DNA of 64,000 nt from Streptomyces apocyni. Its GTDB lineage: Bacteria > Actinomycetota > Actinomycetes > Streptomycetales > Streptomycetaceae. How positions within the stretch are numbered: position 1 is the stretch's first letter; each line of letters starts with the position of its first letter. Under the pieces are notes generated by a model. The model saw only the letters and a list, made by a program, of their open reading frames with translations, made no database searches and was not told the origin of the DNA. Below are positions 40,955 to 49,062 of the stretch, piece by piece. The stretch covers positions 228,133 through 292,132 of the forward strand of contig NZ_WHOM01000078.1 in assembly GCF_009739465.1 (NCBI RefSeq), given 5' to 3'. A program made the position numbers and the translations under genes.

Positions 40955-42754
40955 CTAGCCCTCGTCCAGCCCCGCCAGCACCAGCGCCAAGCGCCCCGCC
41001 CCGCCCTCACTAAGCCGAAGCGGAACGCCCCAGTCCTGTTGGTGGACGTGGCAGGCCGGGTACTCATTCGAGGGGTCGTCGTCACAGGACGCCGCCATCG
41101 CCGAGACGTGCAGGACGCCCTCCTGCACGGCGGGGTTCAACTCCAGGGGGCGCGCGAGGTCCGTCCCCGCGCCGTCTCCCGAAAGCAGCAGCTCCGGTGG
41201 CGTCGCCGACACCAGGAGGCGGGTGGACGGGCCGTACCGGGTGTCCAGCTTCTGTCCGGCGGGCGCCTGGAAGACCACGTCCAACTCCAGTGGTCCCGGC
41301 GCGACCTCGGTGGCGGCGCGCTGCGTACGGTGGGCCACCGCCTCGACCCGTACCGCCTCCTCCGGCAGCCGCAGCCGGGTCAGCCGGTGCCGGGCGGACT
41401 CGACGACCACGATGTCACCATCGACCAGTACCGCGTCCGACGGCTCCCGCAGGTCCGTCGCCAGCGTGCTGACCTCGCCGCTCGCCGGGTCGTAGCGGCG
41501 CAGCGCGTGGTTGTACGTGTCGCTCACCGCGACCGAGCCGTCCGGCAGTGCCGTGACGCCCAACGGGTGTTGGAGCAGCGCCTGCTGAGCCTCACCGTCG
41601 CGGTGGCCGAAGTCGAAGAGGCCGGTACCGACAGCGGTGTGCACCACCCGGTCGCGGTCGATCCAGCGCAGGGCGGACGTCTCCGAGTCGGCGATCCACA
41701 GCCGCTCCCCGTCGGCCGCGGCGGCGAGCCCGGACGGCTGGGCGAACCACGCCTCGGCGGCGGGCCCGTCGACGAGGCCCTCGTTCGTCGTACCGGCCGC
41801 GACCGCCACCACCCCCGCTTCGGGGTCGTACGTCCACAGCTGGTGGACCCCGGCCATCGCGATCCACACCTGACCGTCGAAGTAGGCCACATCCCAGGGC
41901 GAGGACAGGTCGACCTCCAGGGCGGGCCCGGACGTCGGCGAACCCTGCCACCACTGTCGCCCGGTCCCCGCGACCGTCTCCACCACACCGCTGACCGGGT
42001 CATACGTCCGCAGCGCGTGGTTCACCGTGTCCGCGACGATCACCCGGCCGTCCGGGAGGAGGGCCAGCCCCTGCGGCTCGCTGAAGGAGTCGGGGCCGAA
42101 GCCGCGCTCGCCGCTGCCCACCCGGCGCAGCACGCTCTCGCCGTCCGCCGCGAGCTCCACCAGCTGATGCCGGGTCGAGTCCGACACCAGGAAGTTGCCG
42201 GACGGCAGCAGGAGCGCCTTGCCGGGGAAGCGCAGATCGGTCGCCTCCGGCTCCGGCGGTACGTACGGGCCGTCGCCGCGTCGCAGCGTGCCCTTCGCGG
42301 CGTGCTCGGCCTCCAGCTCCTCGACCAGCTTCCAGATGGCGTGGGCATGCCCCTCCCCCGCGTGCTGGGCGACGACATACCCCTCGGGGTCGATGACGAC
42401 CAGCGTGGGCCAGGCGCGTACGGCGTACTGCTTCCAGGTGGCCAGCTCGGGGTCGTCGAGCACGGGGTGGTGGACCTCGTACCGCTCGACGGCGTCGACG
42501 ACTGCCTGATGCTCGGCCTCGTGCACGAACTTCGGCGAATGGACGCCGATGATCACGACGGTGTCGCGGTGCTTCTCCTCCAGCTCGCGCAGCTCGTCGA
42601 GGACATGCAGGCAGTTGACGCAGCAAAATGTCCAGAAGTCGACAATGACGCACTTTCCGCGTAGATCCGCGAGGGTGAGGTCCTTGCCACCGGTGTTGAG
42701 CCATCCGCCCTTGCCGACCAGCTCAGGGGCCCTGACACGTGCACGCTTAGCCAT
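40955..42754 (-). CDS. Thioredoxin-like protein with NHL beta-propeller (NHLRC2-like)
   Basis: A 599-residue protein. The N-terminal TlpA/thioredoxin-like domain (LVGKGGWLNTGGKDLTLADL, FWTFCCVNCLHVLDEL with CVNC as the redox pair) is followed by an NHL-type beta-propeller (about 185-480; GLALLPDGRVIVADTVNHAL, GLAAAADGERLWIADSETSALR, GVTALPDGSVAVSDTYNHAL) and a C-terminal beta domain. No signal peptide, so probably cytoplasmic. The architecture is that of NHLRC2; actinobacterial orthologues are uncharacterised. ATG 42754 is chosen. Confidence 0.9.
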   Translation of the reverse strand: MAKRARVRAPELVGKGGWLNTGGKDLTLADLRGKCVIVDFWTFCCVNCLHVLDELRELEEKHRDTVVIIGVHSPKFVHEAEHQAVVDAVERYEVHHPVLDDPELATWKQYAVRAWPTLVVIDPEGYVVAQHAGEGHAHAIWKLVEELEAEHAAKGTLRRGDGPYVPPEPEATDLRFPGKALLLPSGNFLVSDSTRHQLVELAADGESVLRRVGSGERGFGPDSFSEPQGLALLPDGRVIVADTVNHALRTYDPVSGVVETVAGTGRQWWQGSPTSGPALEVDLSSPWDVAYFDGQVWIAMAGVHQLWTYDPEAGVVAVAAGTTNEGLVDGPAAEAWFAQPSGLAAAADGERLWIADSETSALRWIDRDRVVHTAVGTGLFDFGHRDGEAQQALLQHPLGVTALPDGSVAVSDTYNHALRRYDPASGEVSTLATDLREPSDAVLVDGDIVVVESARHRLTRLRLPEEAVRVEAVAHRTQRAATEVAPGPLELDVVFQAPAGQKLDTRYGPSTRLLVSATPPELLLSGDGAGTDLARPLELNPAVQEGVLHVSAMAASCDDDPSNEYPACHVHQQDWGVPLRLSEGGAGRLALVLAGLDEG

Positions 42755-42795
42755 GGCCCCAGCCAATCACACCGGCGGCGGGGCTCAGGCGGGGC

Positions 42796-43731
42796 TCAGT
42801 GGCGTGGCGGGTCCAGGCCCAGCACCCGGTCCCTGAGCACCGGGAACCGCTTCCGCGTCGTCGCGACCTTCCCCGGGTCGATCTCGACGCTGAGCACCTC
42901 CTCGCCCGGCCCCGCCTCGGCCAGCACCTCACCCCACGGGTCCACGACGATGCTGTGCCCCGCCTGCTCGACACCCGCGTGCGTCCCGGCGGTGCCGCAC
43001 GCCAGCACGTACGCCTGGTTCTCGACGGCACGCGCCTGGGCGAGCAGCGTCCAGTGGCCACGGCGGCGCTCGGGCCAGCCCGCGGGCACCACGAGCAGCT
43101 CGGCGCCCGCGTCGACGAGCGCGCGGAAGAGTTCGGGGAAGCGCAGGTCGTAGCAGGTGGCCAGGCCGAGCGTCGTGGCTGGGCCGAGCGTGGTGGCCGG
43201 GCCGAGCGTGGTGGCCGGGCCGAGCGTGGTGGCCGGGCCGAGCGTGGTGGCCGGGAGCGGGACGGTGACCGGTGTGGTCCCCGCGCCCATCATCGCGGCC
43301 TCGCCCTCGTCGAAGCCGAAGCGGTGGATCTTGCGGTAGGAGGCGGCGAGCTCGCCGTCCGGAGCGAAGACGAGTGAGGTGTTGTAGAGGGTGCCGCCGC
43401 CTGGCTCGCGGGTTCCGTCCGGATCGCCAGTTCCGTTCCCGCCCGGCTCGCCGGTTCTGTCCGGGTCGTCGTCCCGCTCCACGAACGACCCCGCGTGCAG
43501 CCAGACCCCCGCGTCCCGCGCGGCCTTGCTCATGATCTCGTACGTGGGCCCCCGCAGCGGCTCCGCCTCCGCGGCGAACGCCTCGTACGCCCAGGCGCCC
43601 GTGGTCCACAGCTCGGGCAGTACGACGAGATCGGCCGCCGCCTGCTCGCGGACGAGCGAAGCGACACGGTCACGCCGCGAATTGACCGGTTCGTCGGGGC
43701 TTACGTCGATCTGGATGAGCGAGGCGCGCAC
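42796..43731 (-). CDS. Carbon-nitrogen hydrolase (nitrilase superfamily) with in-frame minisatellite
   Basis: A 311-residue amidase-like enzyme with complete Glu-Lys-Cys triad: Glu in VVLPELWTTGA, Lys in ASYRKIHRFG and Cys in LATCYDLRFPELF. Related enzymes include omega-amidase and Nit-type proteins. Between Lys and Cys a run of PATTLG hexapeptides (five units, DNA 43165-43254, 18-bp period) precedes the catalytic strand, and a Gly/Asp-rich insertion (GEPGGNGTGDPDGTREPGG) occurs earlier; both are unusual for the family. It starts near the thioredoxin-NHL gene on the same strand and lies 41 bp upstream of it. Confidence 0.9.
   Translation of the reverse strand: MRASLIQIDVSPDEPVNSRRDRVASLVREQAAADLVVLPELWTTGAWAYEAFAAEAEPLRGPTYEIMSKAARDAGVWLHAGSFVERDDDPDRTGEPGGNGTGDPDGTREPGGGTLYNTSLVFAPDGELAASYRKIHRFGFDEGEAAMMGAGTTPVTVPLPATTLGPATTLGPATTLGPATTLGPATTLGLATCYDLRFPELFRALVDAGAELLVVPAGWPERRRGHWTLLAQARAVENQAYVLACGTAGTHAGVEQAGHSIVVDPWGEVLAEAGPGEEVLSVEIDPGKVATTRKRFPVLRDRVLGLDPPRH
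43165..43254. repeat. 18-bp minisatellite inside the nitrilase gene
   Basis: Five head-to-tail copies of GCCGAGCGTGGTGGCCGG (the first with two differences) encode PATTLG repeats on the minus strand. Copies two to five are identical, so the array is recent and probably variable between strains. Confidence 0.92.
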
Positions 43732-43928
43732 ACTACCACCGTCCTGGCATTCGAGCTGTCGTCACGGCCTACGATCGTCACACGAAAGCACTGCCGACGG
43801 ACCGCGGGGCAGCGTAACTTAGGCCTCGAGCCTCCCACGCCGCCTGGTTGTCCGGCCGCTGATCCGCCAGCGGCCGCCAGTGTCAACGAACCGCCCGCGT
43901 CAACGAACCGCCCGAGGGGTCCCGTCCT

Positions 43929-44753
43929 GTGAGTCTCCATCCCAGCCTGCAAACCTACGCCGATGCCTGGACCCATTCCGTAGAGGCGATATCCGAGCTG
44001 GTGAAGCCCCTCGCCGAAAGCGAGTGGAACTGGGCGACCCCCTGTCCCGGCTGGTCCGTACGCGACATCGTCTCCCATGTCATCGGCCTCGACTGCGAGA
44101 TGCTGGGCGACCCGCGCCCCATCCACACCCTGCCGCGCGACCTCTACCACGTCACCAACGAGATCCAGCGGTACATGGAGGTCCAGGTCGACGTACGCCG
44201 CCACCACACCGCCCCGGAGATGACCGCGGAGCTGGAGTACACGGTGATCCGGCGCTCGCGGCAGCTGCGGAACGAGTCCCGCGACCCGTCGGTGAAGGTG
44301 CGCGGCCCGCTGGGCACGGAGGAGTCGCTCGAAGAGGCCACCCGGAAGCGGGCGTTCGACGTGTGGGTGCACGAGCAGGACCTGCGTACGGCCCTCGGCA
44401 AGCCGGGGAACCTGGACTCGCCGGGCGCCCTCGTCACCCGGGACGTCCTGATCCAGGCCCTGCCGATAGTGGTCGCCAAGCGCGCCGGGGCCCCCGTCAA
44501 CTCGGCCGTGGTCTTCGACGTCAACGGCCCGGTGGAGTTCCTCCGTACGGTGCGGGTGGACGCGGAGGGGCGCGGCTCGGTCGACGGCTCGCCCTCGCTG
44601 GGGCCCGCGGTGACGCTGAGCCTGGACTGGGACACGTACTTCCGGCTGGCCTGCGGCCGCGTGAAGCCCACCGCGGTCGCGGACCGCGTCAAGGCGGAAG
44701 GCGACTCGGCCCTGGCGGAGGCCATCATCCGCAGCTTCGCCGTCTCGCCGTAG
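43929..44753 (+). CDS. Maleylpyruvate isomerase family mycothiol-dependent protein
   Basis: A 274-residue protein with a DinB/MDMPI four-helix N-terminal domain (ESEWNWATPCPGWSVRDIVSHVIGLD, supplying the His metal ligand, and VWVHEQDLRTALGKPG with another His) and an SCP2-like C-terminal domain. Family members use mycothiol as cofactor for isomerisation or conjugation in actinobacteria. Cytoplasmic. The start is GTG 43929. It is convergent with the MFS gene across an exceptionally long hairpin. Confidence 0.9.
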   Translation: MSLHPSLQTYADAWTHSVEAISELVKPLAESEWNWATPCPGWSVRDIVSHVIGLDCEMLGDPRPIHTLPRDLYHVTNEIQRYMEVQVDVRRHHTAPEMTAELEYTVIRRSRQLRNESRDPSVKVRGPLGTEESLEEATRKRAFDVWVHEQDLRTALGKPGNLDSPGALVTRDVLIQALPIVVAKRAGAPVNSAVVFDVNGPVEFLRTVRVDAEGRGSVDGSPSLGPAVTLSLDWDTYFRLACGRVKPTAVADRVKAEGDSALAEAIIRSFAVSP

Positions 44754-44775
44754 GCGAGGCGCTAAACGGAAGCAC

Positions 44776-44844
44776 TAAGGGGAGGGTTTGGGACAGGCGT
44801 AGGGCCCGAAATGGAGGGTGTGGGTGTCCCAAACCCTCCCCTTA
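44776..44844. terminator. Bidirectional terminator with a 20-bp perfect stem
   Basis: TAAGGGGAGGGTTTGGGACA (44776-44795) is perfectly complementary to 44825-44844, with a 29-nt loop. It lies between the convergent MDMPI and MFS genes and serves both. Confidence 0.9.
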
Positions 44845-44868
44845 CCCCCGGGGCCCCTGGGTCTCCGG

Positions 44869-46203
44869 CTACGCCGGGGCGTGGGCCGTCTCGACGCGGC
44901 TTGCCACCAGGCGGTCCCGCTCCCGGTGTGCCGCCAGCCGCCGCAGCCGCAGGATCTGGGTGAGGCCGAGCGCCTGGAGGACGAAGACCGAGGAGAAGGC
45001 GATCCGGTAGTTGTCGCCGGTCGCGTCCAGGAGCAGCCCGATGGCGAGGAGGATCGTCATCGACGCGGTGAAACCGCCCATGTTGACGATTCCCGAGGCC
45101 GTACCCTGCCGTTCCGGTGGGTTGGCGGGGCGCGCGAAGTCGAAGCCGATCATCGAGGCCGGGCCGCACGTCCCGAGGGTCACGCACAGCGTGATCAGCA
45201 GCCACATCGGGGCGGTCTCCGCCGGATAGCCGATCGCGCCCGCCCACACCGCCGCCGTCACCGCGACCGTGCCGACCGCGAGGGGCGTGCGTGCCGCATG
45301 GTGCCGGGCGATGATCTGCCCGTACACGAGACCGATGGTCATACTGGACAGCACGGTGAGCGTGAGCAGTTCACCGGCGGTGGTACGGGACAGCCCCTGG
45401 GCCTGCACCAGGAACGGCATCCCCCACAGCAACGTGAACACCATCATCGGGAACTGCGTCGTGAAATGCACCCACAGCCCCACCCGGGTGCCGGGCTCCC
45501 GCCACGCGTCCGCGATCTGACCGAGTACGGAACCCACCCCGCGCCCGCGCCCCCGCTCCGACGCGGAGAGCGGGAGCGTGGGCGGGAGCGGCACGTGCCG
45601 CCCGCCCGGGTGATCCCTGAGAAACAGCAGCGTCAGTACGAGCACAAGCAGCCCCGCCGCCGAACTCCCGACGAACGCCGCCGTCCACCCCACCTCGTGC
45701 AACAGCCGGGACAGCACCAGGGTCGAGACGAGGTTGCCGCCCATCCCGATCAGCCCGGCCAACTGGGCGACCAGCGGGCCGCGTCGAGCCGGGAACCAGC
45801 GGTTGCCGAGCCGCAGCACGCTGATGAACGTCATCGCGTCGCCGCAGCCCAGCAGCGCGCGGGCGGCCAGGGCCATGCCGTACGAGGGGGAGAGCGCGAA
45901 CGCGAGCTGCCCGGCCGTGAACAGGACGATGCCGATGGTCAGCACCCGCTTGGTGCCGAGCCGGTCGACCAGCAGGCCGACGGGTATCTGCATGCCCGCG
46001 TAGACGAGCAGCTGGAGTATGGAGAAGGTGGACAGGGCCGAGGCGTTGACCTGGAAGCGGTCAGCGGCGTCCAGGCCCGCGACACCGAGCGAGGTACGGA
46101 AGATGACGGCGACGAAGTAGACCGAGACGCCGATCGACCAGACGGCGATGGCGCGCCGACCGCCAGGTGGTTCGCCTGGCCCCGTGACGGCCGGTGCGCT
46201 CAC
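44869..46203 (-). CDS. MFS transporter
   Basis: A 444-residue membrane protein with about 12 hydrophobic helices, the first at AVWSIGVSVYFVAVIFRTSL. The conserved loop between helices 2 and 3 reads GLLVDRLGTKRVLTIG (GxLxDRxGxKR). It overlaps the upstream GntR gene by 4 nt, so the pair is cotranscribed and the regulator probably responds to a transported compound. Substrate class is not evident; the N-terminal pattern resembles nitrate/cyanate or anion:cation symporter-like MFS proteins. Confidence 0.9.
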   Translation of the reverse strand: MSAPAVTGPGEPPGGRRAIAVWSIGVSVYFVAVIFRTSLGVAGLDAADRFQVNASALSTFSILQLLVYAGMQIPVGLLVDRLGTKRVLTIGIVLFTAGQLAFALSPSYGMALAARALLGCGDAMTFISVLRLGNRWFPARRGPLVAQLAGLIGMGGNLVSTLVLSRLLHEVGWTAAFVGSSAAGLLVLVLTLLFLRDHPGGRHVPLPPTLPLSASERGRGRGVGSVLGQIADAWREPGTRVGLWVHFTTQFPMMVFTLLWGMPFLVQAQGLSRTTAGELLTLTVLSSMTIGLVYGQIIARHHAARTPLAVGTVAVTAAVWAGAIGYPAETAPMWLLITLCVTLGTCGPASMIGFDFARPANPPERQGTASGIVNMGGFTASMTILLAIGLLLDATGDNYRIAFSSVFVLQALGLTQILRLRRLAAHRERDRLVASRVETAHAPA

Positions 46204-46862
46204 CTGGCCTCACCCCGGACCAGCACCTTGACCCAGCTCAGGTGGTCCCGGACCCGGGCGGCCGCGAGTTCCACGTCGCCCGCTCTGATCGCTTCCAGGA
46301 TCTCGGTGTGCTCCACGATGTTCTTGGCGACCCGGTCCGGGTGCGCGTGCATCACGGCGACGCCCATCCGGAGCTGCCGGTCGCGCATCTGGTCGTACAG
46401 GCGGGACAGGATCTCGTTGCCGCTGTGACGCACGATCTCCGCGTGGAAGCAGCGGTCGGTCACGGCGACCGCCGCCAGGTCGCCGGTCTCGGCGTGCCGC
46501 CGCTGCTCCGCGACGAGCTCCTCGAGCCGGGTGAGCAGGACGGCCGGGGCGGGGATGGCCTTACGGGCCGCGAACTCCTCGACCAGCAGCCGGGTTTCCA
46601 CCACGTCGGCGATCTCCTGCGCGGAGACGGCGAGGACGAGGGCACCCTTCTTCGGGTACAGCTTGAGCAGCCCCTCGACCTCCAACTTGAGCAGCGCCTC
46701 ACGCACGGGGGTACGGGAAACTCCCACGGCGTCGGCCAACTCCCCCTCGGTCAGCAGCGTGCCGCCCTCGTAACGGCGGTCCAGAACGCCCTGCTTGACG
46801 TGCTGGTAGACGCGGACGGCGGCGGGGGGTTGCTTCAGCGGTGCGGCGGCGGGGGAAGGCAT
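46200..46862 (-). CDS. GntR-family regulator (FadR/FCD subfamily)
   Basis: About 220 residues. Winged HTH near the N-terminus: RVYQHVKQGVLDRRY, LTEGELADAVGVSRTPVREALLKLE; FCD effector domain after about residue 85 with metal-ligand pattern DRCFHAEIV...EHTEILEAI. ATG 46862 is listed; GTG 46868 two codons earlier is equally possible. It overlaps and probably controls the MFS gene. Confidence 0.92.
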   Translation of the reverse strand: MPSPAAAPLKQPPAAVRVYQHVKQGVLDRRYEGGTLLTEGELADAVGVSRTPVREALLKLEVEGLLKLYPKKGALVLAVSAQEIADVVETRLLVEEFAARKAIPAPAVLLTRLEELVAEQRRHAETGDLAAVAVTDRCFHAEIVRHSGNEILSRLYDQMRDRQLRMGVAVMHAHPDRVAKNIVEHTEILEAIRAGDVELAAARVRDHLSWVKVLVRGEAR

Positions 46863-46929
46863 GCGCACAGCTTAGATACAAGATGGGTGCGACAGAGGGG
46901 ACGTCCGGGATACGGACAACAACGCAAGT

Positions 46930-46960
46930 GGGGCCCGGGAGCGATGTGCTCCCGAGCCCC
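46930..46960 (-). terminator. Terminator after the Ser/Thr kinase gene
   Basis: GGGGCCCGGGAGC (46930-46942) pairs with GCTCCCGAGCCCC (46948-46960), one non-canonical pair, loop GATGT, just downstream of the kinase stop at 46988. Confidence 0.85.
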
Positions 46961-46987
46961 GGCCGTTACGTCGTCGGCGCCTCTGAA

Positions 46988-48682
46988 CTACGCGGGCTCG
47001 CCGGTCGAGACGGTGAGGGTGATCCGAAGCCCCTTGGGGTCCACCTCGGTTCCGGCGGCCGGGTACTGCAGCATCACCGTGCCCTGCCCGTACGTGTTCT
47101 CGTCGATGTCCTTCTCGTTGTAGTTCCAGGTCTCCGTGGCCGCTTGCATGCACTCCTTCACGGACTCGATGTTCTTGAGCCGGAAGTCGGGCATCTCGAT
47201 CTTGTCAGCGTCGTTGCGCGCCACCTTGGGCTCTTCGCACTTGACCTTCTCGATCGTGCGGGTCAGGTCCGGCCCCTTGTGCCCCGTCCCCTGCTTCGGC
47301 GGCGCCTCCACCTCGCTGCCGCCTCCGGCGGTGTCGGTGCCACCACCGCCGCCACCGTCACCGTCATCGCCGCCCAGCGTGGCCACGAAGATTCCGCCGC
47401 CGACCAGCAGGACTGCCGCCACGATCGCACCCACGATCAGCGGCATCCTGCTCTTCCCGCCGCCCGAGCCACCCCCGTGCCCCGCAGGCGTGGTCATGTA
47501 CGGCGGCGGCGTGTGCGACCCCTGCACGCCCGCGTACGGCGCCTGGGCCATGGCCCCCGTCGGGCCGGTGGCCCCGGTGGGCGCGGGCGTCGGGTAGCCG
47601 CCCTGCTGCGGGTAGCCGTACCCCTGGGCCGGGGACGGTGCCGGGGTGGGCGCCCCGTACGCCTGCGGCTGGTACGGGGTCTGGACGCTGCCCGGGTTCG
47701 CGGGCTGGCCCGTCGTCTGGTCGAGCGGGGGGAAGACGGTCGAGCCGACCCCCGCGCCGCTGGAGCCCTGCGCGCCCGGCACGATGCTCGGCGCGGCCGC
47801 CTGGAAGGACTGGGCGACGCGCAGGCATTCGTCGCGCATGGCCTCGGCGGTCGGGAAACGCTCGTTCGGGTTCTTCTTGAGCGCGCGGGCGACGATCGCG
47901 TCGATCGCGTGCGGGAGCGAGCGGTTGATGGAGGACGGGGCGACCGGCTCCTCCTGGACATGCGCGTACGCGATCGCGAGCGGCGAGTCCGCCTCGAACG
48001 GCAGCCGCCCGGTGACCAGCTGGAACAGCATGATGCCGACGGAGTAGAGGTCGGAGCGCGCGTCCACACCCCGCCCCAGAGCCTGCTCGGGCGAGAGGTA
48101 CTGCGGGGTGCCGACCACCATGCCGGTCTGGGTCATGGACGTGACGCCGGACTGCATGGCGCGCGCGATGCCGAAGTCCATGACCTTGACGACATTGCGC
48201 TTGGTCATCATGACGTTGCCGGGCTTGATGTCCCGGTGGACCAGGCCCATCTCGTGGCTGATCTCCAGCGCCGCCAGCACATCCGCGGTGATCTTCAGCG
48301 CCTTGTCGGTGGGCATCGCGCCGTACTGCCGCACATCCTGATCCAGGGCGGACCCGAGCGGCTGGCCCTCCACGTACTCCATGACGATGTACGGCATGGT
48401 CGCGCCGTCGAGCGCTTCCTCGCCGGTGTCGAACACCGACACGATGTTGGTGTGCGTGAGCTTGGCCACGGACTGCGCCTCACGCCGGAAGCGCTCCCGG
48501 AAGGACTGCTCACGGCCGAGCTCGGAATGCAGGGTCTTGATGGCGACCTGCCGGTCGAGCACCGAGTCGTACGCCAGGTGGACGGAGGCCATACCGCCCT
48601 CGCCCAGGAGATCCCGCAGCTGGTAGCGGCCACCGGCAAGAGACTGCCCCGTGTAGCGGCCCTGTGCGCCGTCCTGGCTCAT
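46988..48682 (-). CDS. Membrane Ser/Thr protein kinase (PknB-like)
   Basis: A 564-residue receptor-type kinase. The kinase domain (about 18-280) has G-loop LLGEGGMASVH, Lys in VAIKTLHSEL, catalytic loop VHRDIKPGNVMM, DFGIARAM and GTPQYLSPEQA. A Pro/Gln/Tyr-rich juxtamembrane region (about 300-440) leads to one helix (PLIVGAIVAAVLLVGGGIFVA) and an extracellular part with a Gly/Asp linker and a PASTA-like domain ending LRITLTVSTG. ATG 48682 is chosen; the frame extends 64 codons upstream through repeat DNA without coding character. It is divergent from a second kinase gene. Confidence 0.94.
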   Translation of the reverse strand: MSQDGAQGRYTGQSLAGGRYQLRDLLGEGGMASVHLAYDSVLDRQVAIKTLHSELGREQSFRERFRREAQSVAKLTHTNIVSVFDTGEEALDGATMPYIVMEYVEGQPLGSALDQDVRQYGAMPTDKALKITADVLAALEISHEMGLVHRDIKPGNVMMTKRNVVKVMDFGIARAMQSGVTSMTQTGMVVGTPQYLSPEQALGRGVDARSDLYSVGIMLFQLVTGRLPFEADSPLAIAYAHVQEEPVAPSSINRSLPHAIDAIVARALKKNPNERFPTAEAMRDECLRVAQSFQAAAPSIVPGAQGSSGAGVGSTVFPPLDQTTGQPANPGSVQTPYQPQAYGAPTPAPSPAQGYGYPQQGGYPTPAPTGATGPTGAMAQAPYAGVQGSHTPPPYMTTPAGHGGGSGGGKSRMPLIVGAIVAAVLLVGGGIFVATLGGDDGDGGGGGGTDTAGGGSEVEAPPKQGTGHKGPDLTRTIEKVKCEEPKVARNDADKIEMPDFRLKNIESVKECMQAATETWNYNEKDIDENTYGQGTVMLQYPAAGTEVDPKGLRITLTVSTGEPA

Positions 48683-49062
48683 GTCTGTGCGTCCCCCATC
48701 GGCGCGATGATCCCGTGCGTAGATCCAAGTACCTAGACGAGTACCTAGACGAGTACGTAGACCCGAGTGCGTGCACCCGAGTGCGTGCACCCGAGTAGTG
48801 CGTGCACCCGAGTAGGCAGGCCCGGGTATTCCCGTTTTCCCGGCCAAGTCTGCCCCAGGGCGAGGGCACGTCAAGCCAGGTGCCCGTTCCGTGACCGTAC
48901 GCGCAACAAGCGTCTCGGAAGCGTTACGTCATGCGGACGCGATTTGCCCGTTACCGGCGGTAGGAGGTTTGATGGCCGGTCCACCTCGAACCGGCCGACC
49001 CCTCGGAGCCTGTAGCGTGGCCGGACGCTAGCAGTTACGACAGGAAACGACGGCGAGGACCG
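48683..49062. other. Divergent intergenic region between two kinase genes
   Basis: These 380 bp have no convincing gene. The left third is a tandem array (48729-48810); the right part contains the ribosome site GAGGAC of the second kinase and presumably both promoters. Confidence 0.55.
48729..48810. repeat. Two adjoining short tandem arrays
   Basis: GTACCTAGACGA occurs twice plus a variant GTACGTAGACCC (48729-48764), then GAGTGCGTGCACCC twice and a 17-bp variant (48765-48809). It lies about 50 bp upstream of the kinase start at 48682. Confidence 0.75.
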
